Part shown: positions 28,365 through 38,308 of the stretch, one piece after another
Position numbering within the stretch: position 1 is the first letter of the stretch
Layout of the letters: every line of letters begins with the position of its first letter
From: Porphyridium purpureum
Taxonomy: Eukaryota; Rhodophyta; Bangiophyceae; Porphyridiales; Porphyridiaceae
Length of the DNA stretch: 64,000 bases
Assembly (NCBI GenBank): GCA_008690995.1
Contig: VRMN01000001.1
Span: forward strand, 2,232,001-2,296,000
Direction: 5' to 3'
Notes under the pieces: model-generated
Told to the model about the DNA's origin: nothing
The model's input: the letters and a program-made list of their open reading frames with translations, nothing else
Database searches by the model: none
Position numbers and translations under genes: made by a program

Positions 28365-29187
28365 ATGGCTGGATAAATCTCGGCATGGTAACTCACCATG
28401 TTGTCCCCTGTACTTGGGAGTCTGTTTTTTTTTTCCTCCCCCTTTCCGAGTGCGTCTTTAGTAGAAAGCAAGTGTCATTTTTTGATGACTGGATTCAAGA
28501 CCGTAGTAACAGCAGTGAACTAAACAGATGAACACGATACGGTCCATTGACTACTTTTAGTAACAAGACTGGGATGAAAAAGAAGGTGTGGTGACTGACT
28601 GACTGACTGACGCACGGGCGTCGTAGATGAAACCAAGACAAAAAACAAATAAACAAATGCAGGAAGGAAAGAAGGCATAAGGAGGCGAGAGGGGGGAAAA
28701 AAGGTACAAGGAGAAAGAATAAGGGATAAAGTGGATGGGTTGGTTGGGTGTGAGGGAAGGAGGGCGCATTGGACGGGAGTGGAGTGGGTAGATCGAGGGA
28801 TGGATGCATGGAGTCGGAATGAGTGAGAGAGATACGAACGGTGTTGTGCAGCTGGGTTGGTGGAAGTGCAAGAAGGTTGGGTTGTGAGTGAGTGGTAGAA
28901 AGGGCGACGCGGACGGCTGGGTTTGTCACGCAGCGCGGTGCGCGAAAGGTGCGAGACGGCGCGCAGCGGGAAGAGGGGAGGAGTGTCGGTGCAAGGCTCG
29001 AGATTCGTGCGTGAGGAGCGCGAGGTGAGGGGAGGGAGGAAGGGGAAGGGGAGGTTGCGGCCGCGCGCAGGCGGATAATCGTGCGTGCGTGCGCGCGCTC
29101 GGGCGGGGTCGGACGGCCGTGCGTGATCGGGGCACGACTGCGCGGAAGAAGGGAGCAGACACGAAACGCAGGGAGTGAAGCATCGCC

Positions 29188-30324
29188 ATGGGGGATGTGG
29201 AGACGGAAAAACTGGGCGCCCGGGAGGTGGATCCGCGCCAGTCTTTTACATATTCAGCCGTCAAGGTGATTGGCAATGGATCGTTTGGCGTCGTGTTCCA
29301 AGCGACCGTCGGCGAGACCGGCGAGACGGTAGCGATCAAGAAGGTGCTGCAAGACAAGAGGTTCAAGAATCGGGAGCTCCAGATCATGCGATCATTGGAC
29401 CATCCGAATGTCGTCATGCTCAAGCACTGCTTCTATTCGCAAGGTGACAAGCCCGATGAAGTGTTTTTGAACGTGGTCATGGAGTACGTTCCGGAGACAG
29501 TTTACTCGGTGTCACGGCAATTCAAAGGGCAAAAGAAGCCCGTGCCTTTGATCTACGTCAAGGTGTACACGTACCAGCTTCTTCGCAGCCTCATGTACAT
29601 CCATGCGCGCGGGATGTGCCACCGGGACATCAAGCCGCAGAATCTGCTTGTGGATCCAGAGACGCACATATTGAAGCTGTGCGACTTTGGCAGCGCCAAG
29701 ATGCTTGTGAAGGGCGAGCCCAATATTTCTTACATTTGTTCGCGCTATTATCGCGCGCCAGAGCTTATTTTCGGAGCCACAGATTACAGCTGTGCAATTG
29801 ACGCGTGGAGCGCTGGATGCGTCATGGCGGAGCTCATGCTCAGTCACCCTGTGTTTCCTGGCGAATCGTGCGTGGATCAGCTTGTTGAGATCATTAAGGT
29901 TCTGGGTACACCTACGAAGGACGAAATCGTGTCCATGAATAATACATACACGGAACTTTTCAAGTACCCGCAGATCAAGCCTCTCCAGTGGTCCAAGGTG
30001 ATGGCAAAGGCCAAGAATGTTACGCAGGATGCTTTGGATCTCTTATCTCAACTGCTCGTATACGACCCGGTGAAGCGGATGAAACCCTTGGATGCACTGG
30101 CGCATCCATTCTTTGACGAACTGCGCGACCCGTCCGCCAAGCTACCGTCAACAAGACCGGAAGGTGGACGCTCGTTTCCGCCCCTGTTCGACTTTAGCGA
30201 GCTCGAGTGGCACGTCTGCGCGGATGTCGGGCGCAAGATATTACCTCTCAAGCACTACGAACAACTACAGAGCAAGTTTGGACCGGCGTCAAGAAGCAAA
30301 GCGGACGCACTGAGCAAGGCTTAG
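29188..30324 (+). CDS. GSK3: Glycogen synthase kinase 3 / shaggy-type protein kinase
   Basis: 378 residues, close to the family's kinase-only length. Glycine loop GNGSFGVV is at 29-36, the ATP-anchoring Lys in VAIKK at 48-52, catalytic loop HRDIKPQN at 145-152, DFG at 166-168. The activation segment [16 protein letters not shown] carries Tyr182, the equivalent of the autophosphorylated Tyr216 of animal GSK3-beta. The [11 protein letters not shown] helix contains the Arg that with others binds pre-phosphorylated substrates. GSK3 acts in growth, hormone-like and stress signalling. There is almost no N-terminal extension and thus no animal-type inhibitory Ser motif. The first ATG follows a long purine-rich leader. 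Confidence 0.97.
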   Translation: MGDVETEKLGAREVDPRQSFTYSAVKVIGNGSFGVVFQATVGETGETVAIKKVLQDKRFKNRELQIMRSLDHPNVVMLKHCFYSQGDKPDEVFLNVVMEYVPETVYSVSRQFKGQKKPVPLIYVKVYTYQLLRSLMYIHARGMCHRDIKPQNLLVDPETHILKLCDFGSAKMLVKGEPNISYICSRYYRAPELIFGATDYSCAIDAWSAGCVMAELMLSHPVFPGESCVDQLVEIIKVLGTPTKDEIVSMNNTYTELFKYPQIKPLQWSKVMAKAKNVTQDALDLLSQLLVYDPVKRMKPLDALAHPFFDELRDPSAKLPSTRPEGGRSFPPLFDFSELEWHVCADVGRKILPLKHYEQLQSKFGPASRSKADALSKA

Positions 30325-30843
30325 GTCGAAATGTGTTCAGAAATCGGCCGTGCAGATCATTGCGGAGCATTCGTGGATGGGGATCCTGTGGGAGCAGAGA
30401 GTCTCCATCCAGGAAGCCAGCGATGCGAAAGATGTGGAAAACAGGTCGGAGGAGAAGATGAGGTCTCATGTGTCCGCTCTCTTTGAGCGCCTCTGGGGTT
30501 GTCTTTTTTGCCTCCAGTGTCCGTTTGTGACTGAGTAGTGTACCAAGCGTTTAATCTTTGGCAGCCCTGGATCCAAATTATGAGGGGTCGATATCCTGTT
30601 CGTGCCAAGCGGCAGTCCACGACGCCCTTTTCTTCTTTTTGTAACGTCCTTTCATTGCAGGCCCTTTCTTCAACACAAAAAAAAATTTTAACGAATAAAG
30701 CTGTGCGGCGCACCCGCTGTTCGAATCCAACGATCTGCAAAAGTCGCTGACAGGTGCCTCACAGACGGAATCGGAACGGAATCGGAACGGAATCGAACCC
30801 AAGCCCAGGCGAAGACTGACCACGTGTCGAATGAGTCGTTCGC
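30325..30843. other. Convergent 3' regions with short tandem repeat
   Basis: About 520 bases between the stops of GSK3 and the NTF2-like gene. An 11-base unit reading GAATCGGAACG is repeated about three times at about 30768-30800. An A-run at 30678-30687 lies in the GSK3 3' region. Confidence 0.45.
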
Positions 30844-31170
30844 TCACATTCGACCTTGTTGGATAAAGTTGATTCTCAACTCCGAGTCAAAACCAAACTT
30901 GATGAAAATTGTGATGGTGAGAAATCCGACGCCCATCTTCCGCTTCATGATAACGCTCTTTCCATCCGTATCCGTCTGGGCCTCGCCCCACTTGCTACCC
31001 GACGGCTTGTGCTTTTCCAAATGCGCGACGAACTCGTCCGGGCTCCTGATGTCCTCGCCGCGACCGCCGAGAAAGTGGAAATCGTCGGCCAGCAGCTTTC
31101 TCAGCTCAACGTAATTTGTGCTCTCGCGCAGCTCACAATACTTGTTCGCGCGTTCATACTTGGCCTCCAT
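30844..31170 (-). CDS. Small NTF2-like/SnoaL-like protein
   Basis: 108 residues. An N-terminal helix pair (YERANKYCELRES, VELRKLLADDFHFLG) is followed by SPDEFVAHLEKHKPSG and alternating strands (SVIMKRKMGVGFLTITIFIK, LRINFIQQG). This is the cone-shaped NTF2/SnoaL layout used by many small enzymes and by ligand-binding proteins. Function cannot be inferred. The frame is bounded by a single plausible ATG, and base composition fits neighbours. Confidence 0.65.
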   Translation of the reverse strand: MEAKYERANKYCELRESTNYVELRKLLADDFHFLGGRGEDIRSPDEFVAHLEKHKPSGSKWGEAQTDTDGKSVIMKRKMGVGFLTITIFIKFGFDSELRINFIQQGRM

Positions 31171-31616
31171 TTCCTTGCCCTACTCGCTCTGGCCCGCGTG
31201 GTCCCTCTCGCTTTGTTCTGCTCGACACGCTCTGTCGCGCGCGCTGCGTCAACACCCCGGACGCGCCGATGCGACGTCAGAATACCAGGCATTCAACTGA
31301 CGCGCAACCGGATCACCCTTGCAGTTTCTCACCATTTTGTGCTCACATGCCAGACTCAGCCGAAAATAGAGAGAACTGTCAGCGATGGGCGCCGGTTCGA
31401 TAAAATCCGTCTGTTTTCCTAGGAAATGGATTTACGCTCCGGAGGTCGGCGGACGAGTGGCTGGTGCCGTTGTACTGGACTTGCGGCGGGGCAGAGCTGA
31501 TCTGAGAACCTAGTGGGACAGCCGTCTGCATGGCACCGCCCAACACGCGTTCGAAGAACGGTGCCGCGGTGTGACGATGCCATGAATTCGGTCGCAGCTG
31601 CCGCTCTGCTGAGGAA
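31171..31616. other. Intergenic region upstream of the NTF2-like gene
   Basis: About 446 bases between two minus-strand genes. Presumably the promoter of the NTF2-like gene and the 3' region of the RING-CH gene. No exact GTACAGT and no RNA gene is seen. Confidence 0.4.
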
Positions 31617-32267
31617 CTAGGCGTGGGTTCGGTGTCTCATACAGACCACGAGGAAACACACAACACAGACGGTGTCGATGAGCAGCTCGATGATGAGGAA
31701 CCGTACGAGCGCGCGTTGCTCGAACGGATCGCGTTGCTGAGATGACGCCAGGAACAGCGGCAGACCGCACAAGTACACGAGCAGCGGCACGTGCAGCGTG
31801 AGCACCACACTTGCCACCACAAAGCGACATACAGACGCGCGCTGAGCCGTGCGAAGCGGATTGCGGCAAGAGTGCTCGGTCAGGCTACACTCGGCAACGG
31901 CGTCTAGAAACTCGCGGTTGTAAGTACTCTGACAGACTTCACACGCGTGTATCCCGACATACGCATCGTTTTGCCTGTCAAGTGCTCGCAGTAGAGGGTC
32001 GAAAAGGGGCAGCAGCGCTTCTTCTACGAGGCTCGAATGTCTCGCACGCTTCTCAATCCATATGGCGCAGCAAGACGCATGCACGGGCAGTGACGTGCAG
32101 CGGCACGGGTAGAATAGCGCCTCGTGATAGTCTGGTTCGTAGCAAAACTTGCAGACTGGCAAATCGTCCTCATCCTCTTCACGACAACCGCTACTTCTTC
32201 CGGTCATTCTTGCCTCCGAGCAGCTTGGACTGGAACCTGAGCCCGACGCAGACGTCAGCGTCGCCAT
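31617..32267 (-). CDS. RING-CH (MARCH-like) membrane E3 ubiquitin ligase
   Basis: 216 residues. A RINGv zinc finger lies at about residues 39-113: CKFCYE, then YPCRC, then HASCCAIWIEK, and CEVCQSTY, giving C4HC3 spacing. Two hydrophobic segments follow, VCRFVVASVVLTLHVPLLVYLCG and FLIIELLIDTVCVVCFLVV, joined by a short polar loop. This finger-plus-two-helices layout matches MARCH E3 ligases, which ubiquitinate membrane proteins in the endomembrane system. The loop between Cys pairs is longer than usual (about 45 residues before CEVC). It shares a divergent promoter with gamma-glutamyltransferase and has a GTACAGCGC motif at 32772-32780 on its strand. Confidence 0.85.
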   Translation of the reverse strand: MATLTSASGSGSSPSCSEARMTGRSSGCREEDEDDLPVCKFCYEPDYHEALFYPCRCTSLPVHASCCAIWIEKRARHSSLVEEALLPLFDPLLRALDRQNDAYVGIHACEVCQSTYNREFLDAVAECSLTEHSCRNPLRTAQRASVCRFVVASVVLTLHVPLLVYLCGLPLFLASSQQRDPFEQRALVRFLIIELLIDTVCVVCFLVVCMRHRTHA

Positions 32268-32648
32268 TTTTTTCGGAACTTCAACAACGGGCAGAGTTTG
32301 CTAGACCGCCCGCGCGACGTATCCGCGAGCGAAGAAACCTGTTCCTCAGCCCCCAGAATTTTGTTCCTTCGCGTGCCTCAAAAGTTCGGCATGCTTTCCT
32401 TCTCGTCTTCAAGATGTCACATACCCCCAAATCTGGCAGCGGCTGTTGTGTCGTAAAGTCGCAAGCCTCTTTCACCAGCTGGTCTCGCAGACCACGCGCC
32501 CCTTTTTACTTTCAAGCTTTAGTCACACGGAACTCAATGCTGGGCGCAAGCGGGCTGCACGAGTTGCAGACGCAACGCGGGTGCAACTTTTTTTTCTCCA
32601 GGCGGGTCGCAAGACGCGCTCCTTCTTTCGGTACGCACAGACCAGGTC

Positions 32649-32712
32649 ACGCGCAAACACAGAGCGTGCAGCGCTGACGCGCAAACACAGAGCGTGCAGC
32701 GCTGACGCGCAC
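32649..32712. repeat. 28-bp tandem repeat, about 2.3 copies
   Basis: Two identical 28-base units at 32649-32676 and 32677-32704, each starting ACGCGCAAACACAGAGCG, followed by a partial third unit (ACGCGCAC). Confidence 0.85.
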
Positions 32713-32771
32713 TGAATCTGTGACCTGCTCCATCGCCATGCGCGAGCACAGAACACACAATACCTCATCTG

Positions 32772-32795
32772 GCGCTGTACTATTTAGTACAGTGC
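32772..32795. promoter_or_regulatory. Palindromic pair of promoter motifs
   Basis: Left arm GCGCTGTAC (32772-32780) and right arm GTACAGTGC (32787-32795) are inverted copies differing at one base, around a 6-base AT spacer TATTTA. The right arm faces gamma-glutamyltransferase and the left arm faces the RING-CH gene. Confidence 0.6.
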
Positions 32796-33175
32796 AAAAC
32801 ACGGCACGAATGCCGCATTCCAAAGTCATGCCGCATGACAAGGCGTGCCAAACGCAGGCCACAACGAGGGGCGTGTAGGGTTTTTGTGACTAGAGGCAGA
32901 AGACGTGCGCTGGTGCATTGCGGACACGCGCGAATGAGTTGTTGCGACGGTGTTGTGCGTGCGGCTGCTGCAGGTCGCGCAACGGAGAGTCGACGCTTCC
33001 GCCTGTCTGACGGAGCCTCTCGGTCCATCCGGATTGGCGTCGAGCTGCGGCGCCTGGCGCAAGGGGGAGAGAAAGAAAAATAACCGGACGCATTGCGTCG
33101 ATCGGGGGGACTGACGGACGCGCGCGCGTGTGTGTGTGTGTGTGTGTGTGTCTCCTAGTGGTTTGCAACCTCGTC

Positions 33176-35848
33176 ATGGAGGACGGGCCGGCGGGCACAG
33201 AGGCAAACGGTTGGGACTTGGATGACGTGAATTGGTCAGACCAAGAACATGCCACGAATGGAGTGCCTGGGTCACGGTCTGGATTGGAACGGGCGTCAAT
33301 ACCGGAAGTGGGTCAGCGCGCGGGGACGCAGTTTCCGCCACCGCCGGCGACGGTGGTGGCAAACGGACACCAAGTCACAGCAAGTATCGTCCCACGGCAG
33401 CCGCGCAGAACGGCACAGTACACAATTGATGATGGGGAAGAAAACGATGAAGTCCGGCATACGGATGGCATTTCGGCGCACATTGACAGTCGGAGCGTGC
33501 AGCGAGGAACGCTCGCAGCCCAGAGGCAGACCAGCCTTCGGTCCAACGACAGCGAGCATGCGTATCGCAAGGGCAAGCCGTTCGTTGCATTTAATGATAC
33601 TTCCAACACGCGGCATACATACCCCTCCATAGATGACGACGCTGGCGATGATGATGTCAATGATTCGGCAGATTACCGGGGACAAGGAGGCGACGAGTGG
33701 GACTCTTCTGATGAGTATGATGAGGAACAGCGCTTTGTCCGAGGCAGCTCCCTCGGTGGCGATGATTTGGATGCCCAAGGAGGACCCGTTTTTTCTCGAT
33801 TTCGTTTCGCAGAGCTGCGCGCGCGCGCATGGTCGCGGCGCTTCCGTCGCGGCGTGCGAAGCACAGTAAGCACACTTTGTCCCATGCTTGGCCTCGAGAC
33901 GCCGGATCTCGACTCGGCGGTACACAACCTAAGCGTGCTTTTCTGGTACATCACCTTGGCCGTCACTTTGATAGGCGTGTCCATGCTGCTGAATCGCGTT
34001 GCACCAGAGGCGCCCGGAGAGCCCGGCGAACAGCCAGCCATTTTGCCAGCCGCCGGCGCGAGCATAAAGACGGGAGCAAGTGGCGCCGTGGCTGCGGACA
34101 ATGAAGTTTGCTCACAGCTAGGCGTCGATGTTTTCAAGAAGCACAAGGAGGCAACTGCTGCAGACGCCTCCGTCGCGGTACTTTTATGTCAGGGTGTCCT
34201 GAGTCCATACGCCTCCGGGCTTGGTGGTGGTATGTTCGCGCTTTACTATGACGCGGAGACCCAGAACGCGATCGTCTATGATGCCCGCGAAACTGCGCCT
34301 GCCAAAGTGACCGAGGCAATGTTTGAGATTGCTGGGGCCTCAACCATAGGCGGTAGCGCAGTCGCTGTGCCTGGTGAATTGAAAGGGCTCGAGATGTTGC
34401 ACAAGGCCCACGGTAAAGTCGCATGGTCTGAGCTCGTGTCGCTTGTGGTACCGCTTGCTGAGAAAAGTTACGTGGGACCTATGCTCGCCAAGCGGCTCAC
34501 GCAATACAAAAAATTGGTCGTACAATCGACCTACTTGAGAGGCATTTACGCCAGGCGCATGGAGGAGCCGCCCAAGAGAAACATTCGCGACACCTCGCAG
34601 GAAAGGAAGGACGATTCAAAAGCTGGCACTTGGTGGGAAGATGGTGCTGGTGAGCTCATGAGCACATATCGCGTCCTTGAAGTAGGTGAGGAGGTTGAAC
34701 GACCTGTGTTAGCCGAAACTTTGCGCCAAGTTGCCCAGCGCGGGGCGGCTTATCTGTACCACGACATGGCGGGGCAAGTGGCGGACGAAATCAGTACGGC
34801 GGGTGGCATATTCACGGCGAAAGACTTGAACTCTTACGCGGCAGTGATGCGCGAACCGCTCAGCTATTTTTACAATGGCAAGCTTGTGTACGGTGTACCG
34901 CCACCATCGTCTGGTGGCGCGTGCCTTGCGCAAGTGCTCAATATCTTGGAAGGCTTTCAGCTAAAGCGCTTGGGTCGCAATGGGCGCAGCCTTCATCTCG
35001 TGGTGGAAGCACTCAAGTTCGCATTTGGTGACCGCATGGACCTCGGAGATCCGGACTTTGTCCCTGAGACCGAGGAGGAAGTGCGCCAAATGATGGATAA
35101 AGTGACTGCCATGCAGCAGCGAGCGCGGATTATGCCTGACGCAACTTTTGATCCGCAATACTACCAGCCAAATCTCAAAGGTATGAAGGACGCGGGCACG
35201 TCGCACATGTCCATTGTCGATCGGTTTGGAAATGCGGTTTCCTTGACCAGCAGTATCAACCTGCCCTTCGGGTCGGGTTTTGTGTCGCCCTCGACCGGCA
35301 TTTTGATGAACAACCAGATGGACGACTTTAGTACAGCGAATGTTTCCAACTCGTTTGGCATATTCCCTGCGCCGAGAAACAGAGTGCAGCCGGGCAAGCG
35401 GCCGCTGTCGTCCATGTCGCCCACGATTGTCATCAAGGATGGTGCGGTACACTTTGTGGTCGGCGCCAGCGGCGGCCCTAAAATTATAACATCGGTACTG
35501 CAGGTCGTGCTCGCGGTACTCGACTTTGGCGACGATTTGGCGACTGCTATTTCGGCGCCACGCCTTCACCATCAGCTCATCCCGAATGTATTGAACATGG
35601 AGTCGGTCTCGGCAGAGGACTGCGCTCTCAAAGAGACGTACGAGTCCGCGGCGGGCGAGGGGTGGAAATACTGGAGCGGGATTTGCGCCGAACTGAAACA
35701 GCGTGGGCACGTGATCACCAGTAAGACCGAGAATGAGCTTGGTTGCGTACAAGCGGTGGTTGTGGTGAACAACGCAACCTCTGAGGGTAGCAGGATATTG
35801 TATGCTTCGAGCGATCCTCGTAAAATGGGCATGGCAGCCGCATACTGA
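33176..35848 (+). CDS. GGT: Gamma-glutamyltransferase, type-II membrane protein
   Basis: 890 residues from the ATG at 33176, just after a GT-repeat leader. An acidic cytoplasmic tail of about 250 residues precedes one membrane helix (FWYITLAVTLIGVSMLLNRV, about 257-277), so the catalytic part faces the lumen or outside. The enzyme core begins at about 315: ADASVAVLLCQGVLSPYASG and GLGGGMFALYYD. The autocleavage/nucleophile Thr is in GTSHMSIVD, about residue 675, followed by SLTSSINLPFGSG and NNQMDDF. GGT removes or transfers the gamma-glutamyl group of glutathione and its conjugates. The long N-terminal tail and a charged insert (about 460-510) are unusual compared with the roughly 570-residue animal and bacterial enzymes. 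Confidence 0.95.
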   Translation: MEDGPAGTEANGWDLDDVNWSDQEHATNGVPGSRSGLERASIPEVGQRAGTQFPPPPATVVANGHQVTASIVPRQPRRTAQYTIDDGEENDEVRHTDGISAHIDSRSVQRGTLAAQRQTSLRSNDSEHAYRKGKPFVAFNDTSNTRHTYPSIDDDAGDDDVNDSADYRGQGGDEWDSSDEYDEEQRFVRGSSLGGDDLDAQGGPVFSRFRFAELRARAWSRRFRRGVRSTVSTLCPMLGLETPDLDSAVHNLSVLFWYITLAVTLIGVSMLLNRVAPEAPGEPGEQPAILPAAGASIKTGASGAVAADNEVCSQLGVDVFKKHKEATAADASVAVLLCQGVLSPYASGLGGGMFALYYDAETQNAIVYDARETAPAKVTEAMFEIAGASTIGGSAVAVPGELKGLEMLHKAHGKVAWSELVSLVVPLAEKSYVGPMLAKRLTQYKKLVVQSTYLRGIYARRMEEPPKRNIRDTSQERKDDSKAGTWWEDGAGELMSTYRVLEVGEEVERPVLAETLRQVAQRGAAYLYHDMAGQVADEISTAGGIFTAKDLNSYAAVMREPLSYFYNGKLVYGVPPPSSGGACLAQVLNILEGFQLKRLGRNGRSLHLVVEALKFAFGDRMDLGDPDFVPETEEEVRQMMDKVTAMQQRARIMPDATFDPQYYQPNLKGMKDAGTSHMSIVDRFGNAVSLTSSINLPFGSGFVSPSTGILMNNQMDDFSTANVSNSFGIFPAPRNRVQPGKRPLSSMSPTIVIKDGAVHFVVGASGGPKIITSVLQVVLAVLDFGDDLATAISAPRLHHQLIPNVLNMESVSAEDCALKETYESAAGEGWKYWSGICAELKQRGHVITSKTENELGCVQAVVVVNNATSEGSRILYASSDPRKMGMAAAY

Positions 35849-35994
35849 ACCTGGTGTGGAACCCGAGAAAAACCAGCACGGGAAGACGCCGGCAGAGCCG
35901 CAGCAGCAGCAGAGGAAGGAATATCGAGCAGTCACACTGCTGTACACCGTAAACGTCCCTGTGGTGCACCGAGGCCACGGCACGCGATACGCCT

Positions 35995-37062
35995 TTATGC
36001 CAAAAACACCCATAACAACATGAACAAAAATATGGTCGCGAAAATCTTGAGAATCAAGCCGCGATTTGAGGAGAGCGAGTTGTAGTAGCGCATGAGCTGG
36101 GTGCGGCCTTCCTCCAGGTTCGACATGGTATCGTCCACATTAGCGTCGATGCGTTCGACCATTTCGCCCTGCTCACTAACCATGGTAGCAAGCTGAGTAA
36201 AGATCTGCCCGAGTTCAGCAATTGTGCTCTCAACCTGCTTTACCGCCTCAGCGCGAGCTTGCAGATACGTCGCCTCTGGGCGTGCCATCTGGAGCTGCTG
36301 TCGAAATTCTTGGTGGCGAAAGTTCCCGCTACCCGCAGCGCCGCCGACTTCGTTGGCAGTACTGCCGCTACCTAGGTCAATCACGACGTCCGCCGAATCT
36401 GCGCTTGCATGAGAGTTGTTGTTCGCAGCCATCGCTGCCGCGCCGGGCCCCCCTGTAGAGTATCTATGCGTAGGCTGCGAAGCGTGGTGCGGCGCACTTG
36501 CCGGTGGCACGACGCGCTGCGTCGGCGACGCCTCGCCCAGGAACTGGGAGCGCCGATTCTGCTGCGCCTGGAGCGACTCGGTCCTCATCTTCAAAACAGT
36601 TTTAAACTCGGACGCGGTGTCCATGAGCCGCGTCTTGAGCGAGTTGACCACGCTACCGCTATGGTCACCTGCCTGCTTACTAACGACACCCCTTTCCTGA
36701 TTCTGCAGCATCTGGAGTGCTTCGAGCTTGTTATTTAGTCCTGCAATTTCCTGCTTGATCACAAACGTGAGCTCCTGAATTTCCAGAGCCGGGTCGTCAA
36801 AAAGCGACCGCCGCTGCGCCAAGTCCGTGAGACGCTGGAGCTTCATTGAAGTGCGCTGAATGTCCTTTGCCATATCTGCGGCACTCAGTGCAAACTGTGA
36901 CTTGGCGCCCGGCCGCCGACCTGCCGCACCCGCATTTGCCGCCGCTCCGACGCCGCCTGCCTCTCCCGCCGCGCGTCCATCCCCGCTCGCCCGTCGCGCA
37001 GACTCTAGCGCCGCGCAGAACTCGGCCGTCCGGTCTCGCACTGACCCGCTCGTCACCGCCAT
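35995..37062 (-). CDS. SYP3: Syntaxin-5/SED5-type Qa-SNARE
   Basis: 355 residues from the ATG at 37062 (MAVTSGSVRDRTAEF), which fits the conserved start of syntaxin-5 proteins; the frame extends upstream only through a GT-repeat leader. The N-terminal half holds the Habc-like helices. The SNARE helix lies at about 270-330 with the zero-layer Gln in VSEQGEMVERID. The C-terminal anchor is LILKIFATIFLFMLLWVFLA. Syntaxin-5 mediates ER-to-Golgi and intra-Golgi fusion. A Ser/Ala/Asn-rich linker separates the two parts. It converges with gamma-glutamyltransferase, with 146 bases between stops. Confidence 0.93.
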   Translation of the reverse strand: MAVTSGSVRDRTAEFCAALESARRASGDGRAAGEAGGVGAAANAGAAGRRPGAKSQFALSAADMAKDIQRTSMKLQRLTDLAQRRSLFDDPALEIQELTFVIKQEIAGLNNKLEALQMLQNQERGVVSKQAGDHSGSVVNSLKTRLMDTASEFKTVLKMRTESLQAQQNRRSQFLGEASPTQRVVPPASAPHHASQPTHRYSTGGPGAAAMAANNNSHASADSADVVIDLGSGSTANEVGGAAGSGNFRHQEFRQQLQMARPEATYLQARAEAVKQVESTIAELGQIFTQLATMVSEQGEMVERIDANVDDTMSNLEEGRTQLMRYYNSLSSNRGLILKIFATIFLFMLLWVFLA

Positions 37063-38308
37063 CGCTTGTTCCAAACACACACACACACACACACGCACAC
37101 GCCCACGCACACAGACACCCTTTCTTCCCACCGACCTGCTCACTTTCCTCACACCGCCAACCGCACGCCATGCATCAGCACCAAAATCGACAGAAACCGC
37201 GCTTCTAAATGGTTAATGGCTAGCGGCTCATAGCCGAGTCATTATTTCCGTATTGCGCAGTACACACATGCACGACTCGGGTCGATGCACATGTGCGTTG
37301 CAGCCGTCTGCCAATCTGGAGACGCGTTTGAGCACGTTGTTCTGAAGCGCGGGCGCTTGAATCACCAGCCGGACGAGAGAACGATGCGTGCGCATCCCAG
37401 TGCACTACGTGCCTTTGCCCAAGAGCGAGTCGAAGATGCTGTGATGCCGCCTGTGTGATAAGCTGTTCATGCGTAGTGAAAAAGCACCCTTCGACACGGA
37501 ATTCCCTTATTGAATCCAGCTCGAGAATGCCTGGGTAGAACAGCCGTGCAGCGAAAATACAAAGTAAAAAGAACAAAGCGGTGATCTCAGCAGGAAAGCA
37601 GAGTTGGGAATGGAAAAGGCTCTGTGGATTTGCCAGGAAGGGCACACCTTGCAGTCCTTTCTCCGGCCGTGCGTGGGATGGAGCCGGATGCGACCATGCA
37701 AATACGGCTGAAGCGCTCGGAGCCGCGCGGGAACGCTACGAACACTATGGAGGCCCATCTTCGAGCGCGGGTGTCTAGCTTTGCCATTGACCAGGTTCGC
37801 AACGTGTCTTGCGCGGGTTTACGTAGGTTGTACGAGTTGCCAGCGCGACAAGAGACAGAGCGCGTGTTGCTGCCTGCTGTAGACTCTCCCACAGCGCGAG
37901 AGTTGTCTTGTGGAACACGCCAACACCCAGCCAGGCCGGCAGGAATTCGCCTGCTGTCTGTCCCGAGCACGACGCGAGTTTACAGACCGCACAAATTAGT
38001 GTTAAACAAAGCAATTATTTAAGATTTGTCGCGAGCGCCCTTGGGCGCCTTGAGCTCAAATACGAATCACGATTTGAGGTGCTGCGCCTGGGATTTCGTC
38101 TATTAAATCTGCATCATTCGTATAGGAGGACGCGGAGAGGGGGTAAGGGATTTGACGTGGGTAGAGCGCGGTGTTGATAAGAAGAGGAAGGTGGTAGAGT
38201 AGGAGGGTGGACGAGTGCGAGCGCGCGAGAGGGAGAGGTGGGAGAGTGGGTGGGACGGGAACTGGAGAGAACTGGAGGTGCTCTAGTCTAGATCAGGAAG
38301 CATCTAGG
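37063..38308. other. Divergent region upstream of syntaxin-5 and PsbQ
   Basis: About 1.25 kb. 37077-37110 is a CA run (GT on the syntaxin sense strand). 38100-38308 is a purine-rich leader for PsbQ. Between 37220 and 38022 frames of 125-140 codons overlap on both strands; the best, on the plus strand from 37683, is basic and unrecognised, so none is called. No exact GTACAGT is present. Confidence 0.35.

Larger units (their letters stand above)
28148..29187. promoter_or_regulatory. Divergent promoter region, ABC permease / GSK3
   Basis: About 1.04 kb. Exact motifs face both genes (28255-28262 minus, 28356-28364 plus). 28600-29187 is a long purine-rich leader for GSK3 with a GACT tetranucleotide repeat at about 28592-28610. 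The long minus-strand frames across it are antisense to purine-rich DNA and are not called. Confidence 0.5.
32268..33175. promoter_or_regulatory. Divergent promoter region, RING-CH / gamma-glutamyltransferase
   Basis: About 900 bases. It contains a 28-bp tandem repeat (32649-32704), the palindromic pair of promoter motifs (32772-32795), and a GT repeat at about 33128-33150 right before the plus gene ATG. No coding region was recognised. Confidence 0.5.

Noticed and set aside
28495-28929. A minus-strand frame with apparent hydrophobic helices upstream of GSK3
   Set aside because: It is antisense to the purine-rich leader, and Leu/Phe/Ser/Pro runs arise from pyrimidine-rich DNA.
30705-30745. 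tRNA-like B-box (GTTCGAATCC)
   Set aside because: The flanking bases do not form a T-stem and no acceptor or anticodon arm fits.
34961-36013. A 350-codon minus-strand frame antisense to gamma-glutamyltransferase
   Set aside because: Fully explained by mirrored codon bias of the coding strand; no recognisable domain.
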